From: Trichormus sp. NMC-1
GTDB lineage: Bacteria; Cyanobacteriota; Cyanobacteriia; Cyanobacteriales; Nostocaceae
NCBI RefSeq assembly: GCF_001858025.1
Contig: NZ_LZQD01000006.1
Span: 90,894-154,893 of the forward strand
Direction of reading: 5' to 3'
Length of the DNA: 64,000 bases
Shown: positions 26,137 through 35,954 of the stretch, piece by piece
How positions within the stretch are numbered: the stretch's first letter is position 1
Layout: each line of letters opens with the position of its first letter
Notes under the pieces: model-generated
The model's database searches: none
The model's input: only the letters and a program-made list of their open reading frames with translations
What the model was told of the DNA's origin: nothing
Translations under genes and position numbers: made by a program

Positions 26137-27291
26137 ATAATTTTGTAGCCATTCTTCCATTAATATACTCATATTTTTGAGTAGGTCTGAAGTGATGGAA
26201 ATATGCAGGGTGTCTCGACTCCAGTTAGCTAAAGATTTTAATAAACTTTCTTGTGCTTTTTTCAGTCGTCGAGAAACGGTATATTGCTGCATTTCTAGGT
26301 GTTTGGCAATTTTGTCTTGGGTTAGCTGCTGATGGTAATATAATTGCAATATTTGCTGTAATTGTGGTTCTATTTCGGATATTGTTGTTATTAAGACTTG
26401 ATTGATTTCGCTTTGCTGGTTATTTCTGGTTGCTGCTTCTTCTTGGGCGATAATTTCGTTAACTAAAGACTCTTGTTGTAACCCCGGAAGATTATCTAAC
26501 CACTCTAAAGAATCATCTCCACCTTTGGGTGTGTTGAGAGAATTGTGTGTGGGATAAAGATATTTGCGGACAGCTTTAGCAGTATTCAGCAGCCATTTTT
26601 CCAGAGTTTGGGGATTTACCTGTTGACTGCTTTGAGAATTATAACTTTTAGCGATCGCATTCCAAGTGGCTAAATCTGGGGGAGGAAGTTGACGAGACGT
26701 ACCTGTGGGAGAGGGAACATAGCACGTTTTGAAGCATTCCCAAGCCAGTGCATAACCATTCACCTCAGCGGGAGATAAACCAGCAGTTTCTAAAGACTCC
26801 AGCAACCGCTTTTTCGTGATTTTCCGCAATAATCCCCAATCTGTGCAGATATCAACTTCATGACGTTGACGCAAAGTCTCTCGAATAGAATTACTAAAAA
26901 TCGTAGTTGCGTAATTTTTGAGACTAAAGCTTTGATTTGGGTTAAAACCTTGGAAAATTTTCTCAACTTGGGAAATAGCAATTTGAAAGCAGTCTGACAG
27001 TTGATACTGCGTACTAGCAAAACTTGTAACTGTTTTTTGGGATACCCAATAACAAGATTCCTGTAAGTAAGCGGTGAGATGTTCTTTCGCTAAGGGCTGA
27101 GTTTCTGTAACCTGCCAAAACTTATACCAATATAATGCCCAGAACGATTCTGACGTTTCTTGGGGTGTGCGGTTGAGACAACTTTGCATACTGCGCCGCA
27201 GTTTTGATTCTACCGCCCAATGGTCAAAGCGATCGCTACTAAATTGCACAAAAGTTGAAAAAATTTCAATTATGTCTTTTCGAGATTGCAT
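26095..27291 (-). CDS. Sigma-70-like (group 3/ECF-like) RNA polymerase sigma factor
   Basis: 398 residues. The middle (FQGFNPNQSFSLKNYATTIF, SIRETLRQRHEVD) resembles a divergent region 2. The C-terminal LQQILQLYYHQQLTQDKIAK, then MQQYTVSRRLKKAQESLL, is a clear region-4 helix-turn-helix that contacts promoter -35 elements. Downstream DUF1822 is the usual neighbour. The last 13 residues are encoded by a repeat element, so the original C-terminus has probably been replaced. A divergent secreted-protein gene starts 84 bases away and may be a target. Confidence 0.82.
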   Translation of the reverse strand: MQSRKDIIEIFSTFVQFSSDRFDHWAVESKLRRSMQSCLNRTPQETSESFWALYWYKFWQVTETQPLAKEHLTAYLQESCYWVSQKTVTSFASTQYQLSDCFQIAISQVEKIFQGFNPNQSFSLKNYATTIFSNSIRETLRQRHEVDICTDWGLLRKITKKRLLESLETAGLSPAEVNGYALAWECFKTCYVPSPTGTSRQLPPPDLATWNAIAKSYNSQSSQQVNPQTLEKWLLNTAKAVRKYLYPTHNSLNTPKGGDDSLEWLDNLPGLQQESLVNEIIAQEEAATRNNQQSEINQVLITTISEIEPQLQQILQLYYHQQLTQDKIAKHLEMQQYTVSRRLKKAQESLLKSLANWSRDTLHISITSDLLKNMSILMEEWLQNYYSRIQESGVRSQK

Positions 27292-27375
27292 AAAAAATAA
27301 TTACTCTACCTATAACAACAGTGAAGGCGTTGATAAAGCTTTCACAAACAAACTTTACTACAACAAAAGATAACT

Positions 27376-28167
27376 ATGTTTCGCCAAACAATAAAATCTT
27401 TAACAATTGGGACTATAACTGCCCTCACTGCTACAACTAGCACTTTAGCACAAGTACCAACATTGCAAAATTTACACATAGTTCAAAAATCCAGCTTTAC
27501 CTGTGAACCTCATCTTCGTACTTACATTGTCAAACCATTAGATAACCGTCAAGGTTTTGGTATTCGCTGCGTTAAATTTAGTGGAGGTAAATCAGGTAAC
27601 ACTATTCCCCGATTAGCATGGTATGGCGAAGGTAATTGGGGTGGTGCAAAATATCGTCATCTCGGACAAGCAATTTATAGAGGTTCTAATCTTTTTGGTT
27701 TTGCCTCAGATATTCATGGTAATGGCGAAGATATCAACAATAATTTTCCCGGAAATCTCCAAATTAAAGTCATAAGTTTCTCAACAATTCGTGTTACTGG
27801 TGCATGGAATGAAGAATGGCAATTAGTTAAATCTACTCATTACAAACCTTTGCCAAAACCAACCACTTGTGGTGGATATTTAGATGAATACAAAGTTTCT
27901 GACTTGAATGGAAATCGTCAAGGTGAAGGTTTGCGTTGCGTTCTTCGTGTCGGACCGAAAAATACAACCTGGTTTGGTAATGGTAATTGGGGAGGAACAA
28001 CTTATTCCCATCTTGGAACCCGTTCCTTAAATGGTTACGGTGCAAGTGATATTTGTGCTGCTGGTTTTGGTCCGATTTGCAACACTTTTAATTATGGTTC
28101 TTTGAAATTAAATCCTGTAAATGGTGGTTTTAATGTTACGGGTGCTTGGAGTGAAAAGTGGCGTTAA
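27376..28167 (+). CDS. Secreted protein with two homologous domains
   Basis: 263 residues. The signal peptide MFRQTIKSLTIGTITALTAT... has a likely cut after STLAQ. Two related domains follow: about 37-155 (C...RQGFGIRCV..., YGEGNWGGAKYRHLG, VTGAWNEEWQL) and about 165-263 (C...RQGEGLRCVLRVG, GNGNWGGTTYSHLG, VTGAWSEKWR). Each has a Cys pair and a GNWGG...Y.HLG signature. I do not recognise the family. It is probably exported to the periplasm or surface. It is divergent from the sigma-like gene. Confidence 0.85.
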   Translation: MFRQTIKSLTIGTITALTATTSTLAQVPTLQNLHIVQKSSFTCEPHLRTYIVKPLDNRQGFGIRCVKFSGGKSGNTIPRLAWYGEGNWGGAKYRHLGQAIYRGSNLFGFASDIHGNGEDINNNFPGNLQIKVISFSTIRVTGAWNEEWQLVKSTHYKPLPKPTTCGGYLDEYKVSDLNGNRQGEGLRCVLRVGPKNTTWFGNGNWGGTTYSHLGTRSLNGYGASDICAAGFGPICNTFNYGSLKLNPVNGGFNVTGAWSEKWR

Positions 28168-28275
28168 TTAATTCATCCAATTTGGGATTTTGGATTGTGA
28201 AAAATTTAATTTAATGGATTTAGTCATTTCATCTTTTTCATTGTAGATAAACACAAATAATGGAAAGTTACTAAA

Positions 28276-28752
28276 ATGTTAAAACGTTCTTTAAATATTA
28301 CGGTTGCTAGTTTAGCTTTAGCTACTGCTTTAGTTAGTCCTGCTATTGCTGCACCAGGGGATTTTGTGGGTACTTGGGTAAACAAAGATGCCAATACTCG
28401 CGGCATTACTCGCTTAGTAATTACTTCTGCTGGTAACAATACATTAAACATTCAAGTATTCGGTCAATGTCATCCTACAGACTGTGACTGGGGAACTAAA
28501 AAATTAGTCACCTATGGACTCAATGTCCAAGACAATAATCATACCTACGCAACAGCAAATTATAATCAAAGTTTTGCCAACTCTCTATTAACCTTTAGTT
28601 ACGGTAGCAAACAAATTATGTTGCAAGGTTACACCCAATTTATTGATAATAGCGGACGGCAAAATTATTACTCACGCGATTACTTTCAAAGGCAAAATAA
28701 AGTTCAACTTCCTGTAGATATTCGCAAGTTTCCTATTATCCCAAATAGATAA
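28276..28752 (+). CDS. Small secreted protein of unknown function
   Basis: 158 residues. Signal peptide MLKRSLNITVASLALATALV... ends at an AIAA-type site. GDFVGTWVNKDANTRGITRL and HPTDCDWG with two Cys suggest a small beta-sheet domain. No known domain is recognised by eye. It follows the two-domain secreted protein by 108 bases on the same strand, so both may be in one unit. Confidence 0.82.
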   Translation: MLKRSLNITVASLALATALVSPAIAAPGDFVGTWVNKDANTRGITRLVITSAGNNTLNIQVFGQCHPTDCDWGTKKLVTYGLNVQDNNHTYATANYNQSFANSLLTFSYGSKQIMLQGYTQFIDNSGRQNYYSRDYFQRQNKVQLPVDIRKFPIIPNR

Positions 28753-29282
28753 GTAGGTTGGCGTTAAAAATTGTCGTTATGACAAGGGAACAGGGAACAG
28801 AGAAGAGGTTTTGGGCAACTTTACTTTTCGTTACATATTTCGGTTTTTTTCCGTTCACCTACTTAATTTCTCATCTATAACAACGGAGTTAATTTGATCA
28901 TGTATCCAATTAAATCTAAAATGCAAATTTAAGTTTGCTATTAGAGGATGTTTGAAAAGTATTTTTGGGAATATCAAAGCCTCTCTCCCAGAAGAGGTTT
29001 TGGGCAACTTTAGGTTTTGGGCAACTTTACTTTTCGTTACATATTTCGGTTTTTTTCCGTTCACCTACTTAATTTCTCATCTATAACAACGGAGTTAATT
29101 TGATCATGTATCCAATTAAATCTAAAATGCAAATTTAAGTTTGCTATTAGAGGATGTTTGAAAAGTATTTTTGGGAATATCAAAGCCTCTCTCCCTGTGG
29201 GGGAGAGGTTTGGAGAGGGGTTTCTAGTAGACTTTGCAACTTTTCAAAAATCCTCTTAGCATCATAGCGCTAACTGCGAATT
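28753..29282. repeat. Repeat-rich intergenic region with a 206-bp tandem duplication
   Basis: Starts with AAGTAGGTTGGCG (28751) and two GGGAACA units. A block beginning AGGTTTTGGGCAACTTTAC at 28806 recurs at 29012, a spacing of 206 bases, and the match runs to about 28989 and 29195. The joint 28990-29011 is itself a partial copy. The second block runs into a complete family-3 element (29147-29259). No gene; the open frame across it comes from the duplicated text. Confidence 0.85.
29147..29259. repeat. Family-3 inverted-repeat element
   Basis: The left end TTAGAGGATGTTTGAAAAGT is matched inversely by ACTTTGCAACTTTTCAAAAA.. TCCTCTTAG at the right. A truncated copy of the left end lies near 28941 and a full copy at 40918-41007. 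The interior has GGGGGAGAGG-type text, also seen near 60540-60590. Confidence 0.75.
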
Positions 29283-29579
29283 TTAAGGCACAAGTCTATA
29301 TTCTTCTACATCACCCTTAAAAACAAACCAAGTAAAAATAGAATCACCACCCTCTTGAGGTTTCAACTTATCCTTAAAAGTAACTTTCCAATGATCACCG
29401 CCATAATAATTAGCACTTTTAGGATCACTAGAACCCCTATCAACAGTTGTGGCAAAATATGTCTGACCTGCTCGTGCTAAGAATGTAGGATCACTTTTTT
29501 TCAAGTCTTTAAATTGTTTTGTGCTTTGCTTAAAAGTAGTAGTACCAATATTATCCTTGATTCTTAAAATGCTAGTCAT
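29283..29579 (-). CDS. Small hypothetical protein
   Basis: 98 residues, ATG at 29579. FKQSTKQFKDLKKSDPTFLA, then DHWKVTFKDKL and TWFVFKGDVEEY. The layout (threonine/lysine-rich start, HWKVTF strand, final TW.V..G.V) recalls small cell-wall-active or SH3-like domains seen next to amidases or lysozymes in cyanobacteria, but I cannot name the family. A polysaccharide deacetylase gene lies upstream on the same strand. Confidence 0.65.
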   Translation of the reverse strand: MTSILRIKDNIGTTTFKQSTKQFKDLKKSDPTFLARAGQTYFATTVDRGSSDPKSANYYGGDHWKVTFKDKLKPQEGGDSIFTWFVFKGDVEEYRLVP

Positions 29580-29772
29580 TGATGCATCTCCTGTAATTGT
29601 TGGTTAAACCTGGCATACTCTAGTGATTGATTTTCACAATCAACTAATAATATTATAGCTAGATTACTTGAAATTTCACTTACATTAAAAATGTTAATAT
29701 GACATTTTTTTGGAACAATGGTAGAATTGATGTATATTCATCTTCTAGTTTATATTCTATAAATTTCATTTT

Positions 29773-30675
29773 CTAACATTGCTCTTTAAAATTATTCTTC
29801 TTGTCAGGTGAAAATCTTTGAATTGCTTCTATTAACTCTTGACTGGATTTTTGTCTATTAACCATTAATCTAGGAATTTTATAATTGTCTTGTAAACAAC
29901 TATAGTTTAGTAACTTATCATTATATAGATATGCAGATAAATAATACTTATTGACATACTCAAGCACCTGTTTATTATAAGCACCATAGGGATAAGCAAG
30001 ATGAGATGCTACTTTTTGTTCTGGATCTAAATCTTCTGTACATTTTCTTAGTTTAATCCTAGCTAGTAATAGTTCTCTTACAATTTCCTGCTCAGAAATT
30101 TCTGTCAAATTTTTATGATTATCTCCATGAGATTGAATATCAAAAAAACCTTTTTGCAAACCCACTCTTAAGTCCTGACATCCTAAGTGAGTTGAACTCA
30201 TATTATCCTCATTTGCTAATGTACCTGGATTCACAAATAAAACCACCTTAACTTTTTTGCCATATTTCTTTTCCAGTTTAGATAAAATAGGTAATAAATT
30301 TGTGTATACTGTTTTATAGCTATCATCAAATGTCAACATAATAGCGTTCTTGTTACGATACTCATACGGTACTTCTCTAGATTTAGTGAGAAAAAAATCA
30401 TATAAATCTTGGCTAGTTAAAAACCAATAATCTTGAACTATCAAATACTCTAATAATTTTTCTAGCTCTTTTTCTTTATAGTCCATATCTAATTTTTTGA
30501 ATTGACGAATATTCCTTTGAGAAACTATGCGGTGAAATCCCAAAATAGGTATTGTCGGTGGATTATAACCAGGATTGAGTAAAGGAAACATCATTGCCAT
30601 TAATAGGAACACACTGATAGGAAAGGAGTTATTTTTTGAAGAGTTACTATTTTGATCATGATTATTTTCAGTCAT
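29773..30675 (-). CDS. Polysaccharide deacetylase (NodB domain)
   Basis: About 300 residues from ATG at 30675; an in-frame ATG at 30735 would add 20 residues with no family support. A membrane anchor (SVFLLMAMMFPLLNPGY) lies near 20-36. NodB motifs are GFHRIV, MLTFDDSYKTVY with the catalytic Asp pair, QSHGDNHKNL with the metal His pair, and LAYPYGAYNK. Such enzymes de-N-acetylate cell-wall or extracellular glycans. Probably membrane-bound and periplasmic-facing. Confidence 0.9.
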   Translation of the reverse strand: MTENNHDQNSNSSKNNSFPISVFLLMAMMFPLLNPGYNPPTIPILGFHRIVSQRNIRQFKKLDMDYKEKELEKLLEYLIVQDYWFLTSQDLYDFFLTKSREVPYEYRNKNAIMLTFDDSYKTVYTNLLPILSKLEKKYGKKVKVVLFVNPGTLANEDNMSSTHLGCQDLRVGLQKGFFDIQSHGDNHKNLTEISEQEIVRELLLARIKLRKCTEDLDPEQKVASHLAYPYGAYNKQVLEYVNKYYLSAYLYNDKLLNYSCLQDNYKIPRLMVNRQKSSQELIEAIQRFSPDKKNNFKEQC

Positions 30676-30775
30676 TTTAAATTTGTTACCTATTTGTAAA
30701 AATGTGTGGTGATTTTGAAACCAAAAGATTACCATATATAATACAATATTAAACTTAAAAGTAAACTTCTACGTA

Positions 30776-30851
30776 GTAGGTTGGGTTGACGCAAGGAAAC
30801 CCAACAGTATCAAGATTTTGTTGGGTTGCGCTGTCGCTTAACCCAACCTAC
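30776..30851. repeat. 76-bp inverted-repeat hairpin element
   Basis: Begins GTAGGTTGGGTT and ends AACCCAACCTAC, a perfect 12-bp inverse. An inner pair, AAACCCAACA and TGTTGGGTT, strengthens the hairpin. It lies between two divergent genes, 25 bases before the caspase-STAND gene start, and may act in its leader. This repeat type is common in cyanobacterial genomes. Confidence 0.8.
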
Positions 30852-30876
30852 AATTTTTATCAAATCTTAATTTAAT

Positions 30877-33800
30877 ATGTGTCCACGCGGTGTTGCTACC
30901 AGTCAATCAAATCAAGTTCAAAAAACAATCACTGCTAAACTGTGGTTGTTGCTAGTGGGAGTGAACCAATATCAAGATCAACAACTTCCTTCTTTACGTT
31001 ATTCTGCTGTTGATTGTCAGGGATTAGCTGAAGCTTTGACTAGTGCAACACAGCAGCAATTTTCCCAAACAGAAGTGGTAATTTTACATGATTTTACTCA
31101 ACAATTGCCACTTTTAGCAACCGTTACTGCTAGCCTTAAAAAAATTACTACTACTGCTCAACCACTAGATACAATTCTCTGTTATTTTTCTGGTCATGGG
31201 ATCATAAATCCTGAGACGCAGGAAGCATTTTTATGTTTAGCAGATACCCACAAAGACAACATCCAAAATACAGGGTTAGCGGTTAAAGAACTATTACAAA
31301 TATTAGGTAGTAGTCAAGCAGAAAATCAGTTGATTTGGCTTGATGCTTGTCATAGCGGTGGAATGACACTGAGAGGAGTAAATCCGACACCGCAATTAGT
31401 GGAAATATTACAACAACGTGCAGCCAAAAGTAAAGGTTTTTATGCCTTACTTTCTTGTGATAGCAATCAGCAATCTTGGGAATTTAGCGAACTAGGACAT
31501 GGAGTATTTACTTATTATTTAATAGAAGCTTTAAAAGGCAAGTCTGCAAATGCACAAGGGCTGATTTCTGCTGATGGAATTTACAATTACGTTTTTCACC
31601 AAACTTTACAATATATAGATAAAATTAATCAGCAATTACGGTTAATTAATCAGCAAAAAAGAGGCAAAGGAGAAACTCAGCTTTTTAGTGAATATCCACT
31701 GCAAACGCCGAAGCGAATTGTGGAAAGTGTGGGAGAATTAATTTTAGGAAGAATTCCCGAAATTCCTGCATCTTATCCTGCCCGAACCGCGTTAGTGATT
31801 GAAGGAAGTAGTCACTCGCAAATGACATTATATTTTAGTAAAATTTTAGCTAGTGCTGGTAATTTTGAATTACAGTATTTACCTCGTGCAGTAACTATAA
31901 CATCTCAAGATGTGCAAACAGAAATTCAAGAATTTTTAAATTCAACCAGTGAACAGCAGCGCACAGCTTTATTATATTTGCGGGGACGATTAGAGAAAAC
32001 TTCCACAGGTGAAGCAGCATTAATTTTATTAAAAGAAATATGCTTGAGTCGTTCTTGGTTACGTCAACAATTACGCCATTCTCAAGTTACTCAACAAATC
32101 ATTATTTTAGATTGTCCAGAAACTGCTATTTCTGCTATTCAAGAATGGGTAGAAGATTTGCAAATCGGCACTACAAAAGGACAATGTATCATCGCTGCAA
32201 ACTCTCCTAAAAATAATTCTGAACAATTCACTGAAGCGCTAATTACTACTTTAAAATCAGCATCTCAACCTGCTGGTTTATCGGTAGCTGGTTGGATTAC
32301 TCAATTACAAGTATATCTAGCTGGATCTATAAATTTGCAAATTTGGCTTTCAGGTACACAGGGAGTAATAGAAATAATTCCTGCAATTAGTGGTACAAGC
32401 ACTCACAAAACAGGATTAGATTTAAAAATTTGTCCTTATCGAGGTTTACGCGCTTTTGGTGAAGAAGACGCACAATTTTTTTATGGCAGGGAATCCTTAA
32501 CTCAACAATTAATTAATGAGTTAGCACATAAATCATTTTTAGCAGTAGTTGGTGCTTCTGGTAGTGGTAAATCTTCTGTAGTTCAAGCTGGATTAATTGC
32601 TAAATTGCGCTTGGGAAAACAACTACCAGGAAGTGATGATTGGTTAATAAAAAGTTTGCGTCCTGGTTCACGTCCATTACAAACTTTATCTCAAAAACTT
32701 GCCAATGTGAAGACTACGGAAAATGAAAGTTTTAATTCTCCTCATCTTTTATTAGAAGGAGTTTTATATCAAGGTGTAGAAGGTTTTGTTTATTGGTTAC
32801 GCAATCGCATAGAACCAATTATAGTTTTAGTGATTGACCAATTTGAAGAATTATTTACTCTCGCACCCAGTGAAGATAGAAACCGATTTTTAGAATTGAT
32901 TTTAGGAGCGTTAAAATATGCCCCGGATAGATTTAAATTAGTAATTACCTTACGTGCTGATTTTATCGCCCCTTGTTTGGAAGTTGCAGAATTAGCTAAT
33001 TTATTACAAAATTCTAGTGTTTTAGTTACACCAAAATTGAGTGATGATGATTATCGTCGTGTGATTGTTAATCCAGCAGAACAAGTGGGTTTAAAAGTAG
33101 AAACTGGACTGGTAGAAATTTTGTTACAAGAGTTAAATCATTCAGCAGGAGATTTACCGTTATTAGAATTTGTTTTAGAACAGTTGTGGGAATTTCGCCA
33201 AGAAGGTGAGTTAACTTTAAAGGCTTATCAGCAGCAAGTAGCAGGAATTAAAGGTGCGTTGGAGAAGAAAGCACAAGCAGTTTATGAAAGTTTAGATCAG
33301 CCAGCGCAAGAATGTACCCGGTGGATTTTTCTTTCATTAACGCAATTGGGGGAAGGGACAGAAGATACTAGACGCAGAGTTTTAAAATCTGAGTTGGTGG
33401 TAAAGAAATATCCTGAAGAATTGATAGAAAGAACTCTACAAGTTTTAACTACAGCGAAGTTGGTAGTGGTGAATTTAGAGGAGGAAATAGGAACTGTCAA
33501 AGGTACGGAAATACAACCACTTCCCCCAACTGGTTTGGTGACAATTGAAGTAGTCCATGAAATTTTAATCCGTCATTGGTCAACTTTGCGCTGGTGGTTA
33601 GAGGAAAATCGTAGTAAACTGCGATCGCAACGCCAAATTGAACAAGCAGCAAGTTTATGGAAACATCACCACGAACAAGCTGATTTTTTATTGCAAGGTA
33701 TCCGTTTAGCAGAAGCTGAAGAAATTTATATTAAATACACTGATGAATTATCAGCAGATATTCAAAACTTTATTGCTGCTTGTTTAGAAGCTAGAGAAAA

Positions 33801-35901
33801 ACAACAACTTGAGCAAAAAAAGCGACTTAGACAAGCACAAATTGCTGTAGCTATTATGAGTATTTTGGGTATTTCTGCTAGTGTCTTAGGTGGTTTTGCC
33901 TATTTCCAAAAACAAACAGCCCAGTTTCGAGAAATTTCCGCTTTAAATTCTTCATCAGCAGCATTATTACTATCTAATCAACAATTAGAGTCTGTAATTG
34001 CTAGTGTGAAAGCTGGAAGAGAATTTAAACAAGTTTTTGCACCGGGGAAGGATATTCAACTAGCAACTGTAGCAACTTTGCAACAAGCTATTCAGCAAAC
34101 TCAAGAAGTCAATCGTTTACAAGGTCATAGTCAACAAGTCAATGCAATTAAGTTTAGTCCCAATGGTAAAATATTGGCTTCTGCAAGTGATGACAGAACA
34201 GTAAAAATTTGGGATTTTCAAGGAAAGTTAATTACAACTATTACAGAATTTGAAAATAGAATTACAGCCATTGATTTTAGTCCCAATGGTAAAATATTGG
34301 CTGTTAGTGCAGGTAATAATATCAAAATCTACACGCTTGATGGTAAGTTAATTTATGATTTAGTTGGACACAAGGATAATATTACTGATATTAACTTTAG
34401 TCATAATGGTAAATTTATTGTTTCTAGTAGTTTAGATAAGACAATAAACTTATGGCGCATTGATGGTACTTTAATCAAGACATGGAATGCTGATAATGGC
34501 TGGGTAAATACCGTTAGTTTTAGTCCTGATGATCAAATTATTGCTTCCGGTGGTGAAGATAATTTAGTGAAAATTTGGAAAACTGAAGATGGTAAATTAA
34601 TTAAAACTTTATCTGGACATCAATCACGTATTACTAAAGTTAAATTTAGCAAGAATGGTAAATTTATCGCTTCTGCTAGTGGTGATAAAACTATTAAACT
34701 GTGGAATTATAAAGGTGAATTATTACAAACTTTAGCAGAACACAGCGAACAAATAAACAGTATCAACTTTAGTCCAAATAATCAAATAATCGCTTCTGCA
34801 TCTGCTGATAATACTATTAAACTTTGGCGTTTAGATGGTAGTTTATTAACTACTTTGAAAGGTCATGGAGAACAAGTTAGAGATGTGAGTTTTAGCCCAG
34901 ATGGTAAATTTGTCGCTTCTGCAAGTGCTGATAAAACTATTAAATTATGGCAAGTAACAGTTAATCCACCTCAATTAGAGGATATTAATAGTGTAGCTAT
35001 TAGTAAAGATAAAATATTTGCTGCTGGTTGGGATGGAAAAGTTAGCATTCGGCAAAAAAATCAGCTTACTAAATTTCAAGCACATAAAGATATTATCAAT
35101 GCTTTAACTTTTAGTCCTGATGATCAAATATTAGTAACAGCAAGTGCTGATAAAAGTATTAAAATTTGGAATTCTCAAAACTATCAACTCCTGAAAACAA
35201 TCACAGGACATCAAAACCGAGTTACAAGTATTAGCATTAGTCCAGATAATCAAATGCTTGCTTCTGGTAGCGCTGATAAAACCATTAAACTTTGGCGTTT
35301 AACAGATGGTAAATTATTAAAAACTTTCACAAGACATACTGATGAAGTGACAAGTGTTGATTTTAGTCCTGAGAGTCAAATCATAGCTTCTGGAAGTTCC
35401 GATAATACAGTAAAACTTTGGCGAATAAATGGTACTTTAGTTAAAGATTTTACAGGACATGGTTTAGCTATTTCATCCGTGAAATTTAGTCCTGATGGAA
35501 AAATTATTGCGTCTGCTAGTTGGGATAATAATATCAAACTTTGGAATGTAAATACAGGGGAATTAATTCATACTCTCACAGGACATAATGACGGAGTAAC
35601 TAGTCTCAGTTTCACTACTGATAGTCAGATTTTAGCTTCTGGAAGTGCTGACCATACTATCAAATTATGGAACGTAAAAACGGGTACTTTAATCAACACA
35701 TTATTAGGATATGCAAATCAAGTTAACAGCGTTAGTTTCAGTCCTGACAGCAAAATTTTGATAAGTGGTGGTAAAAATGCTGGGGTGATGTTGTGGGATT
35801 TGGATTTAGATTATTTACTGAAAAAGGGGTGTGCAGAAATAACAAACTATCTGCAAAATAATCGCAATGTGAGAGAAGATGAACGTCATATTTGCAATTA
35901 A
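30877..35901 (+). CDS. Caspase-like / STAND NTPase / WD40 repeat protein
   Basis: 1,674 residues. A caspase-like (peptidase C14) domain covers about 20-260, with the catalytic His in CYFSGHG (H107) and Cys in [10 protein letters not shown] (C158). The STAND module starts [20 protein letters not shown], with P-loop [11 protein letters not shown] (about 557-567) and Walker [12 protein letters not shown] (about 650-660). A hydrophobic helix ([20 protein letters not shown]) lies near 988-1007. WD40 repeats run from about 1082 to 1655; I count 14 blade ends such as IKLWNVNTG, i.e. two seven-blade propellers. STAND proteins oligomerise when a sensor detects a signal, so this could be a regulated death or defence protease. 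Confidence 0.95.
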   Translation: MCPRGVATSQSNQVQKTITAKLWLLLVGVNQYQDQQLPSLRYSAVDCQGLAEALTSATQQQFSQTEVVILHDFTQQLPLLATVTASLKKITTTAQPLDTILCYFSGHGIINPETQEAFLCLADTHKDNIQNTGLAVKELLQILGSSQAENQLIWLDACHSGGMTLRGVNPTPQLVEILQQRAAKSKGFYALLSCDSNQQSWEFSELGHGVFTYYLIEALKGKSANAQGLISADGIYNYVFHQTLQYIDKINQQLRLINQQKRGKGETQLFSEYPLQTPKRIVESVGELILGRIPEIPASYPARTALVIEGSSHSQMTLYFSKILASAGNFELQYLPRAVTITSQDVQTEIQEFLNSTSEQQRTALLYLRGRLEKTSTGEAALILLKEICLSRSWLRQQLRHSQVTQQIIILDCPETAISAIQEWVEDLQIGTTKGQCIIAANSPKNNSEQFTEALITTLKSASQPAGLSVAGWITQLQVYLAGSINLQIWLSGTQGVIEIIPAISGTSTHKTGLDLKICPYRGLRAFGEEDAQFFYGRESLTQQLINELAHKSFLAVVGASGSGKSSVVQAGLIAKLRLGKQLPGSDDWLIKSLRPGSRPLQTLSQKLANVKTTENESFNSPHLLLEGVLYQGVEGFVYWLRNRIEPIIVLVIDQFEELFTLAPSEDRNRFLELILGALKYAPDRFKLVITLRADFIAPCLEVAELANLLQNSSVLVTPKLSDDDYRRVIVNPAEQVGLKVETGLVEILLQELNHSAGDLPLLEFVLEQLWEFRQEGELTLKAYQQQVAGIKGALEKKAQAVYESLDQPAQECTRWIFLSLTQLGEGTEDTRRRVLKSELVVKKYPEELIERTLQVLTTAKLVVVNLEEEIGTVKGTEIQPLPPTGLVTIEVVHEILIRHWSTLRWWLEENRSKLRSQRQIEQAASLWKHHHEQADFLLQGIRLAEAEEIYIKYTDELSADIQNFIAACLEAREKQQLEQKKRLRQAQIAVAIMSILGISASVLGGFAYFQKQTAQFREISALNSSSAALLLSNQQLESVIASVKAGREFKQVFAPGKDIQLATVATLQQAIQQTQEVNRLQGHSQQVNAIKFSPNGKILASASDDRTVKIWDFQGKLITTITEFENRITAIDFSPNGKILAVSAGNNIKIYTLDGKLIYDLVGHKDNITDINFSHNGKFIVSSSLDKTINLWRIDGTLIKTWNADNGWVNTVSFSPDDQIIASGGEDNLVKIWKTEDGKLIKTLSGHQSRITKVKFSKNGKFIASASGDKTIKLWNYKGELLQTLAEHSEQINSINFSPNNQIIASASADNTIKLWRLDGSLLTTLKGHGEQVRDVSFSPDGKFVASASADKTIKLWQVTVNPPQLEDINSVAISKDKIFAAGWDGKVSIRQKNQLTKFQAHKDIINALTFSPDDQILVTASADKSIKIWNSQNYQLLKTITGHQNRVTSISISPDNQMLASGSADKTIKLWRLTDGKLLKTFTRHTDEVTSVDFSPESQIIASGSSDNTVKLWRINGTLVKDFTGHGLAISSVKFSPDGKIIASASWDNNIKLWNVNTGELIHTLTGHNDGVTSLSFTTDSQILASGSADHTIKLWNVKTGTLINTLLGYANQVNSVSFSPDSKILISGGKNAGVMLWDLDLDYLLKKGCAEITNYLQNNRNVREDERHICN

Positions 35902-35954
35902 TTTAGGACTTACGCAAAAACTCTGCTAAAGTCTACGGTTTTTCTACACCTGCT

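Noticed and set aside
28855..29064. Small reverse-strand gene in the duplicated block
   Set aside because: The frame spans the joint of a tandem duplication and part of a repeat element.
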